NCBI GenBank assembly: GCA_001577345.1
Contig: LSLI01000016.1
Coordinates: 1-40,777, forward strand
DNA: 40,777 bases
From: Candidatus Gallionella acididurans
GTDB taxonomy: Bacteria > Pseudomonadota > Gammaproteobacteria > Burkholderiales > Gallionellaceae
Reading direction: 5' to 3'
Shown: piece after piece, positions 7,519 through 15,466 of the stretch
Layout of the letters: the number at the start of each line of letters is the position of its first letter
Position numbering within the stretch: position 1 is the stretch's first letter
The notes under the pieces: model-generated
Seen by the model: only the letters and a program-made list of their open reading frames with translations
Database searches by the model: none
What the model was told of the DNA's origin: nothing
Translations under genes and position numbers: made by a program

Positions 7519-8010
7519 ACCCTAGTTTATCGCTTTGTTTTCCTTTCCCGGCCGATATCGCCCCACTTCCTAACACCGCTCCCCGAATAATTTTTATTGG
7601 GAACCCCGGCATTCTTGGGCAAGACTAAATACTGTTTGCTATGCAAGTGCACGATTTCAGACTGCGCTGTATTGAGATGCGGCAAAAGGACAACTGCATT
7701 CAGTTGAGCCATCCCGCCTCTATTTGACAGGAATAGTATGGTCATCCCAGTTCCGAATCCGGCCATGGTATTGGATCCCATGGCTTTGGGTTGAACCTTC
7801 AAACGACCCAGTGCGCACATCATTAACAAACTACAGGCCTGACCAATCCCGCTATTGCCTTGGCGTGGAAGAACTTTTGCAACCTTGCCCGTCTTTCATC
7901 TTGCAGTCACTAAAAGCGGCAGCATGAAAGCTTGCCGGACTGTTAGATCTCGGTCCGTTCGTGAAACAAGCAATTGCATTCCCCATATCAGCCTCAAATT
8001 CGTGCTGGCA
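7519..8010. other. Long non-coding stretch before the guanidine operon control region
   Basis: About 490 bases with no convincing gene on either strand; open frames up to 100 codons lack family character and ribosome sites. A weak hairpin (CGGAC/GTCCG) stands near 7937-7956. I looked for the conserved blocks of a guanidine-I (ykkC) riboswitch and did not find them. Confidence 0.5.
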
Positions 8011-8059
8011 TGCACCGAAAGTATGCGACACAGACCTGTCCAAGCACCGTGATTTGCCC
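8011..8059 (+). promoter_or_regulatory. Paired NtrC-like sites upstream of the guanidine operon
   Basis: TGCACC-GAAAG-TATGCG at 8011-8027 (left half perfect, right half three of six) and AGCACC-GTGAT-TTGCCC at 8043-8059 (left half five of six, right half poor). Centres are 32 bases apart, about -121 and -89 from the start predicted by the sigma54 element. The spacing matches the better pairs at glnA and at the porin gene. Confidence 0.4.
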
Positions 8060-8112
8060 TGCCTTAGCAAACAACATCAAATAAAACAACACGTTTGTGC
8101 GCAACCAATGCT

Positions 8113-8129
8113 GTGGCACCGTCCTTGCT
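8113..8129 (+). promoter_or_regulatory. Sigma54 (-24/-12) promoter of the guanidine operon
   Basis: G-TGGCAC-CGTCC-TTGC-T: perfect TGGCAC and TTGC blocks with a five-base spacer. The start is predicted near 8140, giving a leader of about 65 bases before the first gene. No competing promoter is evident before the ten co-directional genes. Confidence 0.85.
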
Positions 8130-8140
8130 TATCCATTGAT

Positions 8141-8157
8141 GAATATTACTAATATTC
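8141..8157 (+). promoter_or_regulatory. Perfect inverted repeat at the predicted transcription start
   Basis: GAATATT-ACT-AATATTC: seven-base arms around a three-base centre, covering about +1 to +17. It could be an operator, perhaps for the ribbon-helix-helix regulator encoded in the operon, or a 5' stabilising hairpin. Its function is inferred from position only. Confidence 0.5.
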
Positions 8158-8205
8158 AAATCCGTAACATCTGATTAATGTCGTCACATTTTTAAGGAGT
8201 CCGCC

Positions 8206-9207
8206 ATGATTGTGAAAAAGCTCAGCACCACAATGAAACATTGGATTGCGAGGTCGTTAATCCTAACCGCGGCAGCGCTTGGCTCGGTTTCGGCCAACGC
8301 GGCTCAACCCCTGACGATCGGTTACAGCGATTGGCCGGGCTGGGTAGCCTGGCAGGTGGCTATCGACAAGGGATGGTTCAAGGAAGCCGGCGTGGAGGTC
8401 AACTTCCAATGGTTCGATTACTCGGCATCGATGGACGCGTTTGCCGCGGGCAAGATAGACGCTGATCTTATGACCAATGGCGATGCGCTGGTGACAGGCT
8501 CGGGCGGAGCGAAGAGCACGATGATCATGCTGACGGACTACTCCAATGGCAACGACATGATAGTCGCCAAGCCTGGTATCAAGAGCCTGAAGGACCTCAA
8601 GGGTAAGAAGGTTTCAGTTGAAATCGGTCTGGTGGAGCACCTGCTGTTGCTGAATGGTTTAAAAAAGGCCGGCATGAAGGAGTCTGACGTGACACTGGTC
8701 AACGCCAAGACCAACGAGATGCCACAGATGCTGTCGTCCGCTGACATATCCGCAATCGGCGCATGGCAACCTGTTTCCGGGGAGGCGATGAAAGCGGTCC
8801 CGGGCTCGAAGCCGATCTATACCTCTGCCGACGAGCCGGGGCTGATCTATGACGTGCTGGCAGTAAATCCGGCCAGCGTTTCGGCCCATCGTGCCGAGTG
8901 GCAGAAGGTGGTCAAGGTCTGGGGTCGAGTCGTCAAGTACATCAATGATCCCAAAACCCAGCCGGATGCAGTCAAGATCATGGCAGCCCGGGTCGGCCTG
9001 ACACCTGAAGCCTATCTGCCGCTGCTCAAGGGCACCAAGTTGCTGAGCCTTAGCGAGGGCAAGAAGATTTACGTCAAGGGAACCAGCTTCAAATCTCTTT
9101 ATGGATCTTCCAAGATAGCTGATGCCTTTAACGTGGCCAATGCCGTGTACAAGGCCCCCGAAGACGTGGACAGCTACATCGACCCGTCATTCACCAGCGC
9201 CAAGTAA
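8206..9207 (+). CDS. ABC transporter substrate-binding protein (NrtA/SsuA/TauA-like), guanidine or urea compound uptake
   Basis: A 333-residue periplasmic binding protein. A Sec signal peptide covers about residues 1-32 (basic start, hydrophobic core, SANA-A cleavage region). The mature part opens with [19 protein letters not shown], followed by [17 protein letters not shown], typical of the nitrate/sulfonate/taurine binding cluster. AAGGAG lies seven bases before the ATG at 8206; the second in-frame ATG (8233) would shorten the signal. It is first in an operon ending in urea/guanidine carboxylase and allophanate hydrolase; similar binding proteins accompany such carboxylases widely and are thought to import guanidine or urea. 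The ligand cannot be read from sequence. Expression should be NtrC/sigma54-dependent. Confidence 0.85.
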   Translation: MIVKKLSTTMKHWIARSLILTAAALGSVSANAAQPLTIGYSDWPGWVAWQVAIDKGWFKEAGVEVNFQWFDYSASMDAFAAGKIDADLMTNGDALVTGSGGAKSTMIMLTDYSNGNDMIVAKPGIKSLKDLKGKKVSVEIGLVEHLLLLNGLKKAGMKESDVTLVNAKTNEMPQMLSSADISAIGAWQPVSGEAMKAVPGSKPIYTSADEPGLIYDVLAVNPASVSAHRAEWQKVVKVWGRVVKYINDPKTQPDAVKIMAARVGLTPEAYLPLLKGTKLLSLSEGKKIYVKGTSFKSLYGSSKIADAFNVANAVYKAPEDVDSYIDPSFTSAK

Positions 9208-9238
9208 TCCGATTCATTTCGTTTTAGGCGGGACAGGG

Positions 9239-10207
9239 ATGGGCAATATCTTTCGATGGTTTGTACCCCGATCCGGAAAGGCAGCGCGCCAGCGTTCCTT
9301 TCTCGGCATCTGCTCGTTCCTGTTGCCGTTGCTGGTCTGGTGTCTGGTCAGTTACGTTCCATTCATCTGGCATCCCAAAATCCTCGTCGTGGATCCGGGC
9401 GGCGTGGATTACTTCCAGGTCGGCATGCTGGTCGACAAGAGCGTGTTCCGGGACGAGCTTGCCAATATGCAATTACAGCATCTGGGTGTGCCGCATGGCG
9501 AACCAGCCAATCCGATTTACCTGCCGGCGCCCCATCAGGTGGCGAAGGCTTTCTATACCGCATTTACCACCGAACCGGAACAGAAGGACGGACCATGGCT
9601 GCATGAAAGCCTGTGGCACAGCGTCAAGATAATCTTCTGGGGATTCGTGATCTCCTCGCTGTTCGGCGTCCCGCTGGGGATACTGTCCGGCACTTACTCG
9701 ATATTCGGCCGCCTCAGCGAGCCGTTCATCGAGTTCTTCCGTTACCTTCCCGCGCCGGCTTTCGGCGCGCTCGCGGTGGCGGTGCTCGGCATCTACGACG
9801 GGCCCAAGATCGCAATCATCGTCATCGGCACTTTCTTCCAGCAGGTGCTGATCGTTGCAAATACCACGCGCAAACTCGACACCACGATCCTCGAGGCGGC
9901 GCTGACGCTGGGCACTCGGCGCATCAGCCTGCTGACGCGGGTCGTGGTGCCGGCAATACTGCCGGATCTTTATCGCGACCAGCGCATCCTGCTCGGCTGG
10001 GCATGGACCTACCTGATCGTGGCCGAATTAATAGGCACCAGCACCGGCATCACCTGGTTCATCACCCAGCAGGCGCGCTACCAGCATTTCGACAATGTCT
10101 ATGCGGCCATCATGATGATCGGGATCCTCGGCTTCGGCACCGATCTGCTGCTGGCGAAACTCGGGCGTAGGCTGTTCCCGTGGGATCGCAGTCTGGACAG
10201 AACATGA
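9239..10207 (+). CDS. ABC transporter permease for the guanidine/urea-type substrate
   Basis: A 322-residue inner-membrane permease of the BPD_transp_1 class. A hydrophobic segment near residues 20-42 is followed by a periplasmic insert of about 80 residues before the core membrane domain; that insert is longer than in plain SsuC-type permeases. The ATPase-contact EAA loop is clear: [20 protein letters not shown]. The ATG at 9239 is chosen because it has a purine-rich site (GGGACAGGG) and starts with a plausible cytoplasmic segment ([10 protein letters not shown]); the frame is open further upstream only across the end of the preceding gene. Gap to the ATPase gene is 25 bases. Confidence 0.88.
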   Translation: MGNIFRWFVPRSGKAARQRSFLGICSFLLPLLVWCLVSYVPFIWHPKILVVDPGGVDYFQVGMLVDKSVFRDELANMQLQHLGVPHGEPANPIYLPAPHQVAKAFYTAFTTEPEQKDGPWLHESLWHSVKIIFWGFVISSLFGVPLGILSGTYSIFGRLSEPFIEFFRYLPAPAFGALAVAVLGIYDGPKIAIIVIGTFFQQVLIVANTTRKLDTTILEAALTLGTRRISLLTRVVVPAILPDLYRDQRILLGWAWTYLIVAELIGTSTGITWFITQQARYQHFDNVYAAIMMIGILGFGTDLLLAKLGRRLFPWDRSLDRT

Positions 10208-10232
10208 GTCACATCAACCCCGGGATATCCCT

Positions 10233-11147
10233 ATGAACATTGAATCGACTCTGCCCGGCTACCTGGAACAATCGGATGCGGTTCGCGCGCGCTTCGACCG
10301 GATCAGGCAGCGGGAAATAATCCTGGAAGTGCGCAATCTCGGCAAACACTACTCCTCTGCGCAGGGTGATGTGGAGGCGCTGCGCGATATCAATTTCAAG
10401 GTCCACCGCCGCGAATTCATCTGCGTCCTAGGCCCCTCGGGCTGCGGTAAGTCGACGCTGGTGCGCACGCTCGCCGGCCTTGAGAAGCACAGTTCCGGAA
10501 AAGTGCTGCTCGACGGCAAGCCGGTACTGGGGCCGGGACAGGACCGGGGCATGGTGTTCCAGGGCTATTCGCTGTTTCCCTGGCTGACCGTGAAGAAGAA
10601 TGTGATGTTCGGTCCGGAAATGAACGGGCGTGACCACGATGAGGCGGAACGCGATGCCCGGCTGTGGCTGGATCTGGTGGGACTGGACAAGTTCGCCGAT
10701 GCCTATCCGCACCAGCTCTCCGGTGGCATGCGGCAGCGCGTCGCGATCGCCCGCGCACTGGTGAACCAGCCGCGCATCCTGCTGATGGACGAGCCGTTCG
10801 GCGCGCTGGATGCAATGACCCGCGCCAAGATGCAGACACACCTGCTGGATATCTGGCGCAACATCGACATCACGGTGCTGTTCATCACCCACGACCTGGA
10901 CGAGGCGATCTTCCTCGCCGACCGCATCCTGGTGCTCAAGGCACACCCCGGCGAAGTTCAGGAGGTGATCGAGGTACCGGTGCCGCGGCCGCGTTCCGCA
11001 GCCTCGCTCTCCTCCCCGGAATTTCGCGCCACCAAGGCGCGCCTCGAGGAACTGATCCATCCCGCGGCAGCGCAGGAATCCGAAGAAGATCAGGTCGTCA
11101 AGCCACACATGATCCGGTTCACCAACGTGACCGACAACGTCGAATAA
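10233..11147 (+). CDS. ABC transporter ATP-binding protein
   Basis: A 304-residue ATPase of the nitrate/sulfonate/taurine class. All motifs are intact: Walker [11 protein letters not shown]-loop [10 protein letters not shown], signature [15 protein letters not shown], Walker [13 protein letters not shown], and switch His in FITHDLDEA. The first 28 residues and a C-terminal tail of about 45 residues extend beyond the minimal domain; the tail is acidic then basic and has no recognised regulatory fold. It energises the importer formed with the two preceding gene products. The creatininase-family gene begins nine bases after its stop. Confidence 0.92.
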   Translation: MNIESTLPGYLEQSDAVRARFDRIRQREIILEVRNLGKHYSSAQGDVEALRDINFKVHRREFICVLGPSGCGKSTLVRTLAGLEKHSSGKVLLDGKPVLGPGQDRGMVFQGYSLFPWLTVKKNVMFGPEMNGRDHDEAERDARLWLDLVGLDKFADAYPHQLSGGMRQRVAIARALVNQPRILLMDEPFGALDAMTRAKMQTHLLDIWRNIDITVLFITHDLDEAIFLADRILVLKAHPGEVQEVIEVPVPRPRSAASLSSPEFRATKARLEELIHPAAAQESEEDQVVKPHMIRFTNVTDNVE

Positions 11148-11156
11148 GGGAAAGAC

Positions 11157-11927
11157 ATGCGCTGGTCCGAACTTACCTGGTCAGAGATCCCCGCCGTACT
11201 GGCCGCAGCCGGCAACGCCGCGATACTTCCGGTGGGCGCCACCGAACAACACGGCCCGCATCTGGGCTGCGGCGTGGACACCATCATCGCGGAACAGCTG
11301 TGTCTGACCGTTTCGGAACAGACCGGCGTGCCGATGCTGCCGGTCCTGCCCTACGGCTGTTCCCTCGGCCATAGCCGGCGCTGGCCGGGAACCATTGCGT
11401 TGCAACCCGTCACGCTGATCGAACTGGCCAAGCAGATCGGCGACTGGGCTTATCACAGCGGGGTACGCCGCCTGTTCATCGTCAATGCGCACGTGACCAA
11501 CGCCGCTCCGCTGCGCTGCGCGCTGGAAATGCTGCGCGCCGAGCATGACGACTTGATGGTGGCCGTGCTGAATACCGCCACCATCAGCGAACGCGTGCGC
11601 CATTTCCATTTCGCCGATGCCGATGACTGGCACGCCAACGATGCCGAGACCTCGCTGATGCTGTCCATCGCGCCGGATGCAGTTCGCCCCGACCGGTGCG
11701 CTGACGCCGACGACCCCGACCGCACCGGCGGCTGCATCTTTGCCCATCCGGTCAACCGCACCAGCCTCAACGGCGTCACCGGCGCGCCAAGCCAGGCTGA
11801 CGCCGGCAAAGGCCGCATCGGCTTCGACTGGCTGGTGGAAGACCTGGGCGCGCTGATCCTGCGCGGTCTCGCCGAGGTGCCGCCGCTGCCTCATTCCTAC
11901 GACTCGAATTTCGCCGATCGCAGCTGA
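11157..11927 (+). CDS. Creatininase-family amidohydrolase
   Basis: A 256-residue metal-dependent hydrolase. The metal motif [10 protein letters not shown] with downstream Asp (CGVDT) is present at residues about 27-42, and [11 protein letters not shown] matches the family HxGxxETS element. The usual NGHGGN block reads NAHVTN here, so the active-site loop differs from typical members. The family includes creatinine amidohydrolase, deformylases and other cyclic or linear amidases. No creatinase or sarcosine genes are nearby, so literal creatinine use is unlikely. Its place between guanidine-type ABC genes and a GlnT-like ligase suggests it processes a guanidino, formamide or glutamyl compound; this is inference. 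GGGAAAG precedes the ATG. Confidence 0.82.
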   Translation: MRWSELTWSEIPAVLAAAGNAAILPVGATEQHGPHLGCGVDTIIAEQLCLTVSEQTGVPMLPVLPYGCSLGHSRRWPGTIALQPVTLIELAKQIGDWAYHSGVRRLFIVNAHVTNAAPLRCALEMLRAEHDDLMVAVLNTATISERVRHFHFADADDWHANDAETSLMLSIAPDAVRPDRCADADDPDRTGGCIFAHPVNRTSLNGVTGAPSQADAGKGRIGFDWLVEDLGALILRGLAEVPPLPHSYDSNFADRS

Positions 11928-11982
11928 CGCATTTTTAATCGCAACCGCAATCAACACCCGCAATTTACACAAAGGAACCGCA

Positions 11983-13344
11983 ATGCTTACAAACGAGGAA
12001 GTTTCCCGCCTTCAGAAAGAACTGTCCGACAAGGGCGTGAAATACTGCATCGGGGCTTATGTGGATATTCATGGCGCACCCAAGGCCAAGGTAGTGCCAA
12101 TAACCCACCTGAAACAGATGGCCAACGGCTCAGAGCGCTACACAGGCTACGCCCTCGACGGCCTGGGCCAGGCACCCAACGACGACGAGATCACCTCGGT
12201 GCCCGATTTTAGCCGCCTGATCCAGCTTCCCTGGGAACCCAAGATCGCGTGGATCCCTGCGGACAATCATTTCCAGGGTAAACCCTATGTGCTGAACACC
12301 CGCGTCGCACTACAGAACCAACTGGCCGCAGCGGCCGGAATGGGATTCGGCATGAACCTGGGCATAGAGTGCGAGATCTTCCTGTTGCGCCAGGACCAGA
12401 ACGGGAATCTCTCGGTGCCCGATGCCGAGGACAGGCTGGCCAAGGCCTGCTACGACGTGCGCGGCTTTACCAACAGTTTCGGTTGGCTGGACAAGATGGC
12501 TACGGCGATCAACGGTCTTGGCTGGGACCTGTATTCCTTCGATCATGAGGATGCCAACGGCCAGTTCGAGTTCGATTTCAACTATGCCGACGCACTCACC
12601 ACTTGCGATCGGCTCACCTTCTTCCGCTACATGGCCAAACACTATGCAAAGGAGGAAGGTTTGCTTGCGACGATGATGCCCAAACCGTTCGCCGACAAGA
12701 CCGGCAACGGTGCCCACTTCAACATGTCCCTTTACGACCTGAAAGGCGGCCGCAACCTGTTCGCCTGTGATCCCAAGGATGATCCGCGCGGCATCGGCCT
12801 GACTCCTTTGGGCTACCAGTTCATCGCGGGCATACTCAAGCATGGCCGCGCGCTCTGCGCGGTGTTCGCGCCGACAGTCAACAGCTATAAACGCCTGGTG
12901 CGCCGCGGTGCGATGAGCTATTTCTCCTGGGCGCCGGTGTTCAACTCCTATGGCTCGAACAACCGTACCAACTCGGTGCGCGTACCGGCAGGCGGCGGGC
13001 GCTGCGAATCGCGCAATGCCGACGGTGCGGTGAATCCTTATCTGGCCGCAACGCTTGCTCTGGCCGCAGGACTGGAAGGGATCCGCGAGGGACTGGACCC
13101 GGGCAATCCCAACGAAGATAATCTGTATGCCATTACCGAGGCAGATCGTAACAAGCGGGGCATCGAGTTCCTGCCGCAAACACTGCAGGAGGCCGTTACG
13201 GCCTTCGCCGCTGATCCGCTGGTCGAGGCGACCCTGGGCAAGGAATTAAGCGACGAGTTCATACGCTACAAAACCGAGGAATGGGAGACCTACCATCTCA
13301 CCGTCAGCAAGTGGGAAATCGATCGTTACAGTTATATGTTCTAA
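11983..13344 (+). CDS. Glutamine synthetase-like ligase (GlnT / type III / gamma-glutamylmethylamide synthetase group)
   Basis: A 453-residue GS-fold enzyme clearly different from the housekeeping GlnA at 37244-38659. Recognisable sites are the glutamate and metal strand [14 protein letters not shown], the ATP/metal motif [10 protein letters not shown] (about residue 241), NSYKRL, the arginine motif [10 protein letters not shown] (about 327) and [13 protein letters not shown]. There is no adenylylation-loop match to NLYDLPPEE, so NtrC-era covalent control is unlikely. Related enzymes attach glutamate to ammonia, methylamine or other amines. In this operon it could capture released ammonia at once, or glutamylate an amine or guanidino substrate, with the creatininase-family protein as partner. 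AAAGGAA precedes the ATG. Substrate unknown. Confidence 0.82.
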   Translation: MLTNEEVSRLQKELSDKGVKYCIGAYVDIHGAPKAKVVPITHLKQMANGSERYTGYALDGLGQAPNDDEITSVPDFSRLIQLPWEPKIAWIPADNHFQGKPYVLNTRVALQNQLAAAAGMGFGMNLGIECEIFLLRQDQNGNLSVPDAEDRLAKACYDVRGFTNSFGWLDKMATAINGLGWDLYSFDHEDANGQFEFDFNYADALTTCDRLTFFRYMAKHYAKEEGLLATMMPKPFADKTGNGAHFNMSLYDLKGGRNLFACDPKDDPRGIGLTPLGYQFIAGILKHGRALCAVFAPTVNSYKRLVRRGAMSYFSWAPVFNSYGSNNRTNSVRVPAGGGRCESRNADGAVNPYLAATLALAAGLEGIREGLDPGNPNEDNLYAITEADRNKRGIEFLPQTLQEAVTAFAADPLVEATLGKELSDEFIRYKTEEWETYHLTVSKWEIDRYSYMF

Positions 13345-13354
13345 AGGATCGCCG

Positions 13355-13849
13355 ATGAAAACAGCAATCAAGGAGAAACTTTCCAGCCTGGTCAGCCGCG
13401 TCAGCATCTCGCTGCCACCCCATCTCCTGAACGAGCTGGACCGGATGGTGAAGAGCCGCGGCCATGAGAGCCGTTCCCAGGCGATCGGCGAGATGGTCAA
13501 TTACCAGCTCGCCGAACACAAGCGCACGTTGGGCAACGAAGTGATGGTTGGAACCATCACGTTGCTTTATGACCGCCTGACGCGCGGCTTGCAGAAGCGG
13601 CTGGCCGACCTGCAGTACCAGTACATCGACGAGGTGATCAGCTCCCTGCATGTGCACCTTACCGAGGACCAGCTGATGGAGGTCATCCTGGTGCAGGGAC
13701 CTGCCGCCAAGTTGCAGGAAGTCGCCAATGAAATGATCACGCTGCGCGGTATCATCACTGGACGACTGCAACTGCTCGCTGCGGTGATCCCTCCGGTGCA
13801 TCCGCTGCCGGAGAAGAGTGCCGGCGCACGATCGGCGCGGCGCATGTAG
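13355..13849 (+). CDS. NikR-like ribbon-helix-helix regulator with degenerate nickel site
   Basis: A 164-residue protein with an N-terminal ribbon-helix-helix (about 16-60: RVSISLPPHLLNELDRMVKSRG, SRSQAIGEMV) and a C-terminal ACT-like domain (about 65-150), the NikR architecture. Aligning LHVH to E. coli NikR keeps His87 and His89, but the His76 position is Tyr and the Cys95 position is Leu, so two of four high-affinity nickel ligands are missing. It probably binds another metal or a small ligand. Its gene lies inside the guanidine-type operon, 10 bases after the GlnT-like gene, so it likely regulates this operon; the inverted repeat at 8141-8157 is a candidate operator. A tail of about 20 residues (PLPEKSAGARSARRM) extends beyond the family. 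Confidence 0.82.
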   Translation: MKTAIKEKLSSLVSRVSISLPPHLLNELDRMVKSRGHESRSQAIGEMVNYQLAEHKRTLGNEVMVGTITLLYDRLTRGLQKRLADLQYQYIDEVISSLHVHLTEDQLMEVILVQGPAAKLQEVANEMITLRGIITGRLQLLAAVIPPVHPLPEKSAGARSARRM

Positions 13850-13875
13850 CCCCATAAAAACACAAGGGAACCACG

Positions 13876-14697
13876 ATGGAAAATTTTTTTGCACCCAACG
13901 ATAATCCGCCCGAAACCGATCCAGTGGATGCCGTCGCCCATTGGCGGCACTTTGCGCCCGACCTCGCCACCGACAAGGTGCTGTTCTCCGAACTGGTACC
14001 CGGCGGAGGACACTGGTCCTATGTGCTGCCGCGCGGCACCACGCTGCGCATGACGGCGCTGGATGACGGCGCCAACATCAGCGTGGTGCTGTACTCAGCC
14101 CGCGACAAACTGGAACGCTACAATATGCCCGATTCCCTCAAGGCACAGCACACCGCCCATTACACCCGCGGCCACGTGCTGATGAGCGACATGGGCCGGG
14201 CGCTGGCTTCCATCACCGCCGACAGCGCGGGTTGGCACGACCCGCTGGGGCTGTTGCTGGATGACCGGCGCATGCACGAAAAATACGGCGAGCGGAATTT
14301 TCAGTCTGCCCGCAACGGCATGTATCGTTCGGGCCGCGACGGACTGCTTACCGAGATCGGCAAGCATGGCCTGTCCAAGCGGGATCTGGTGGCGCCGGTC
14401 AATTTTTTTTCCAAGGTCAGCGTTGATGGCGACGGTCGCTTTCATTTTGCATCCGGCCATTGCAAAACCGGCGCCCACGTCGAACTGCGCATGGAGATGG
14501 ATGTGTTGCTGGCTTTTTCCACCGCGCCCCATCCGCTGGATCCCGCATCCGCTTATGCACCGGGGAGGGTCGGGTTGGCGGTATGGCGTTCGGGCCCTGC
14601 ACCGCAGGACGATTACTGCCGGTCATTCCGTCCGGAAAATGCCCGCGCCATCCATAACGCCGACCAACTCTACCAGCTGAACTGTAAAGGGGCCTGA
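13876..14697 (+). CDS. DUF1989 urea/guanidine carboxylase-associated protein, larger subunit (carboxyguanidine deiminase type)
   Basis: A 273-residue member of the urea-amidolyase-associated (UAAP) DUF1989 pair. Proteins of this pair were shown to form a carboxyguanidine deiminase, converting the product of guanidine carboxylase to allophanate. Family stretches are GGHWSYVLPRGTTLRMTALDD, AQHTAHYTRGHVLMSDMGR, GWHDPLG, RDLVAPVNFFSKV and HPLDPASAY. The smaller partner encoded next has cysteines at DTCGRHD, HSCRDNF and NCPQLNNPC; here the corresponding places read DSAGWHD, RSGRDGL and TAPHPLDPA. If those cysteines bind metal, this subunit has lost the site and may be structural. Good AAGGGAA site before the ATG. 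Which subunit name (CgdA or CgdB) applies is not settled here. Confidence 0.85.
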   Translation: MENFFAPNDNPPETDPVDAVAHWRHFAPDLATDKVLFSELVPGGGHWSYVLPRGTTLRMTALDDGANISVVLYSARDKLERYNMPDSLKAQHTAHYTRGHVLMSDMGRALASITADSAGWHDPLGLLLDDRRMHEKYGERNFQSARNGMYRSGRDGLLTEIGKHGLSKRDLVAPVNFFSKVSVDGDGRFHFASGHCKTGAHVELRMEMDVLLAFSTAPHPLDPASAYAPGRVGLAVWRSGPAPQDDYCRSFRPENARAIHNADQLYQLNCKGA

Positions 14698-14709
14698 AGG
14701 AGACTAGCC

Positions 14710-15369
14710 ATGACCGCCGCCGCCATCCGCATCAAGGAAAGCACACTGGCACCGCAGCATGCCGTGCTCGACCACACATTGCCCTCGGGAGATCCGTACC
14801 TGCTCGCGATCGCCAAAGGCCAAACGCTGCGCATCGTCGACCTGAAAGGCAACCAGGCTGTCGATGTGCTCTTCTACAACCGCCACGATCCCGCGGAGCA
14901 TTACAGCGCGACGCAAACCCTGCTGTGCCAGGACGGCATCTATCTGACCACAGATTCGGTGCTGTACAGTTGCGACGCCAACCCCATGCTCACCATTGTT
15001 GCCGACACCTGCGGCCGCCACGATACCCTGGGCGGTGCCTGTGCAGCCGAGAGCAATACCGTGCGCTATGCGCTGCAAAAAAAGTTCATGCACAGTTGCC
15101 GCGACAATTTCCTGATCGCACTACAGCACGCCGACATCGGTATCGGCAAGCGTGACCTGGTTCCCAATATCAATTTTTTCATGAACGTGCCGGTCACCGC
15201 AGAGGGACAGCTTACGTTCGCCGATGGCGTCTCGGCGCCGGGAAAATACGTGGAGCTGCGCGCCGAAATGGATCTTTGGATGCTGGTGTCCAACTGTCCG
15301 CAGCTCAACAATCCCTGCAATGCTTATAATCCGACACCAGCGCAATTCCTGTTGTGGGACCCGCAGTAA
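14710..15369 (+). CDS. DUF1989 urea/guanidine carboxylase-associated protein, smaller subunit (carboxyguanidine deiminase type)
   Basis: A 219-residue DUF1989 protein, second of the pair. It keeps DLKGNQAVDVLFYN, ADTCGRHDTLGGACAAESNTV, KRDLVPNINFFMNVPV, YVELRAEMD and SNCPQLNNPCNAYNPTP, with five cysteines in conserved-looking places that could hold a metal ion. Together with the preceding gene product it should remove an amino group from carboxyguanidine, giving allophanate and ammonia. The pair strongly favours guanidine over urea as the real substrate of the downstream carboxylase, because urea carboxylation gives allophanate directly and needs no deiminase. AAGGAGA precedes the ATG. About 97 bases, mostly a riboswitch, separate it from the carboxylase. 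Confidence 0.88.
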   Translation: MTAAAIRIKESTLAPQHAVLDHTLPSGDPYLLAIAKGQTLRIVDLKGNQAVDVLFYNRHDPAEHYSATQTLLCQDGIYLTTDSVLYSCDANPMLTIVADTCGRHDTLGGACAAESNTVRYALQKKFMHSCRDNFLIALQHADIGIGKRDLVPNINFFMNVPVTAEGQLTFADGVSAPGKYVELRAEMDLWMLVSNCPQLNNPCNAYNPTPAQFLLWDPQ

Positions 15370-15408
15370 CGGCGCGAAGAACCAGACACGGTTCCCATGT
15401 ATCAATCC

Positions 15409-15454
15409 CATCGCGGGACGACCCGCGATGAACAGCAACAGCGGGACGTCCCGC
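15409..15454 (+). ncRNA. mini-ykkC (guanidine-II) riboswitch before the carboxylase gene
   Basis: Two hairpins with the same GGG-ACG-CCC core. Hairpin 1 (15409-15430): nine-pair stem CATCGCGGG/CCCGCGATG with tetraloop ACGA. Hairpin 2 (15441-15454): five-pair stem GCGGG/CCCGC with loop ACGT, so its last loop base is U rather than the consensus purine. The linker is ten bases. The start codon follows 12 bases after hairpin 2, with GGGTGA between as the likely ribosome site, so control is probably translational: guanidine stabilises both hairpins and frees the GGG that a CCC arm could otherwise mask. Paired ACGR hairpins are the defining mark of this class. It sits inside the operon, not at its head. 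Confidence 0.88.
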
Positions 15455-15466
15455 ACCGGGTGAAAG

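Noticed and set aside
7527..7829. A 100-codon minus-strand frame between the HU gene and the ABC operon.
   Set aside because: No family resemblance, no ribosome site and no operon context; such a frame is likely by chance.
7900..8205. A guanidine-I (ykkC) riboswitch at the head of the operon.
   Set aside because: The conserved blocks of that class are absent and the predicted transcript leader is only about 65 bases.
8206..11147. A nitrate or sulfonate ABC importer, as family similarity alone would suggest.
   Set aside because: The genes are continuous with the guanidine/urea pathway, and the nitrate control elements are elsewhere; the family is known to have many substrates.
11983..13344. 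A second housekeeping glutamine synthetase.
   Set aside because: Motifs diverge from GlnA, the adenylylation site is absent, and the operon context points to a GlnT-like specialised ligase.
15428..15463. An 11-codon frame starting in riboswitch hairpin 1 and ending four bases before the carboxylase ATG, as a leader peptide.
   Set aside because: The same frame is open far upstream, the ATG is formed by the stem itself, and no ribosome site precedes it. The hairpins explain the sequence better.
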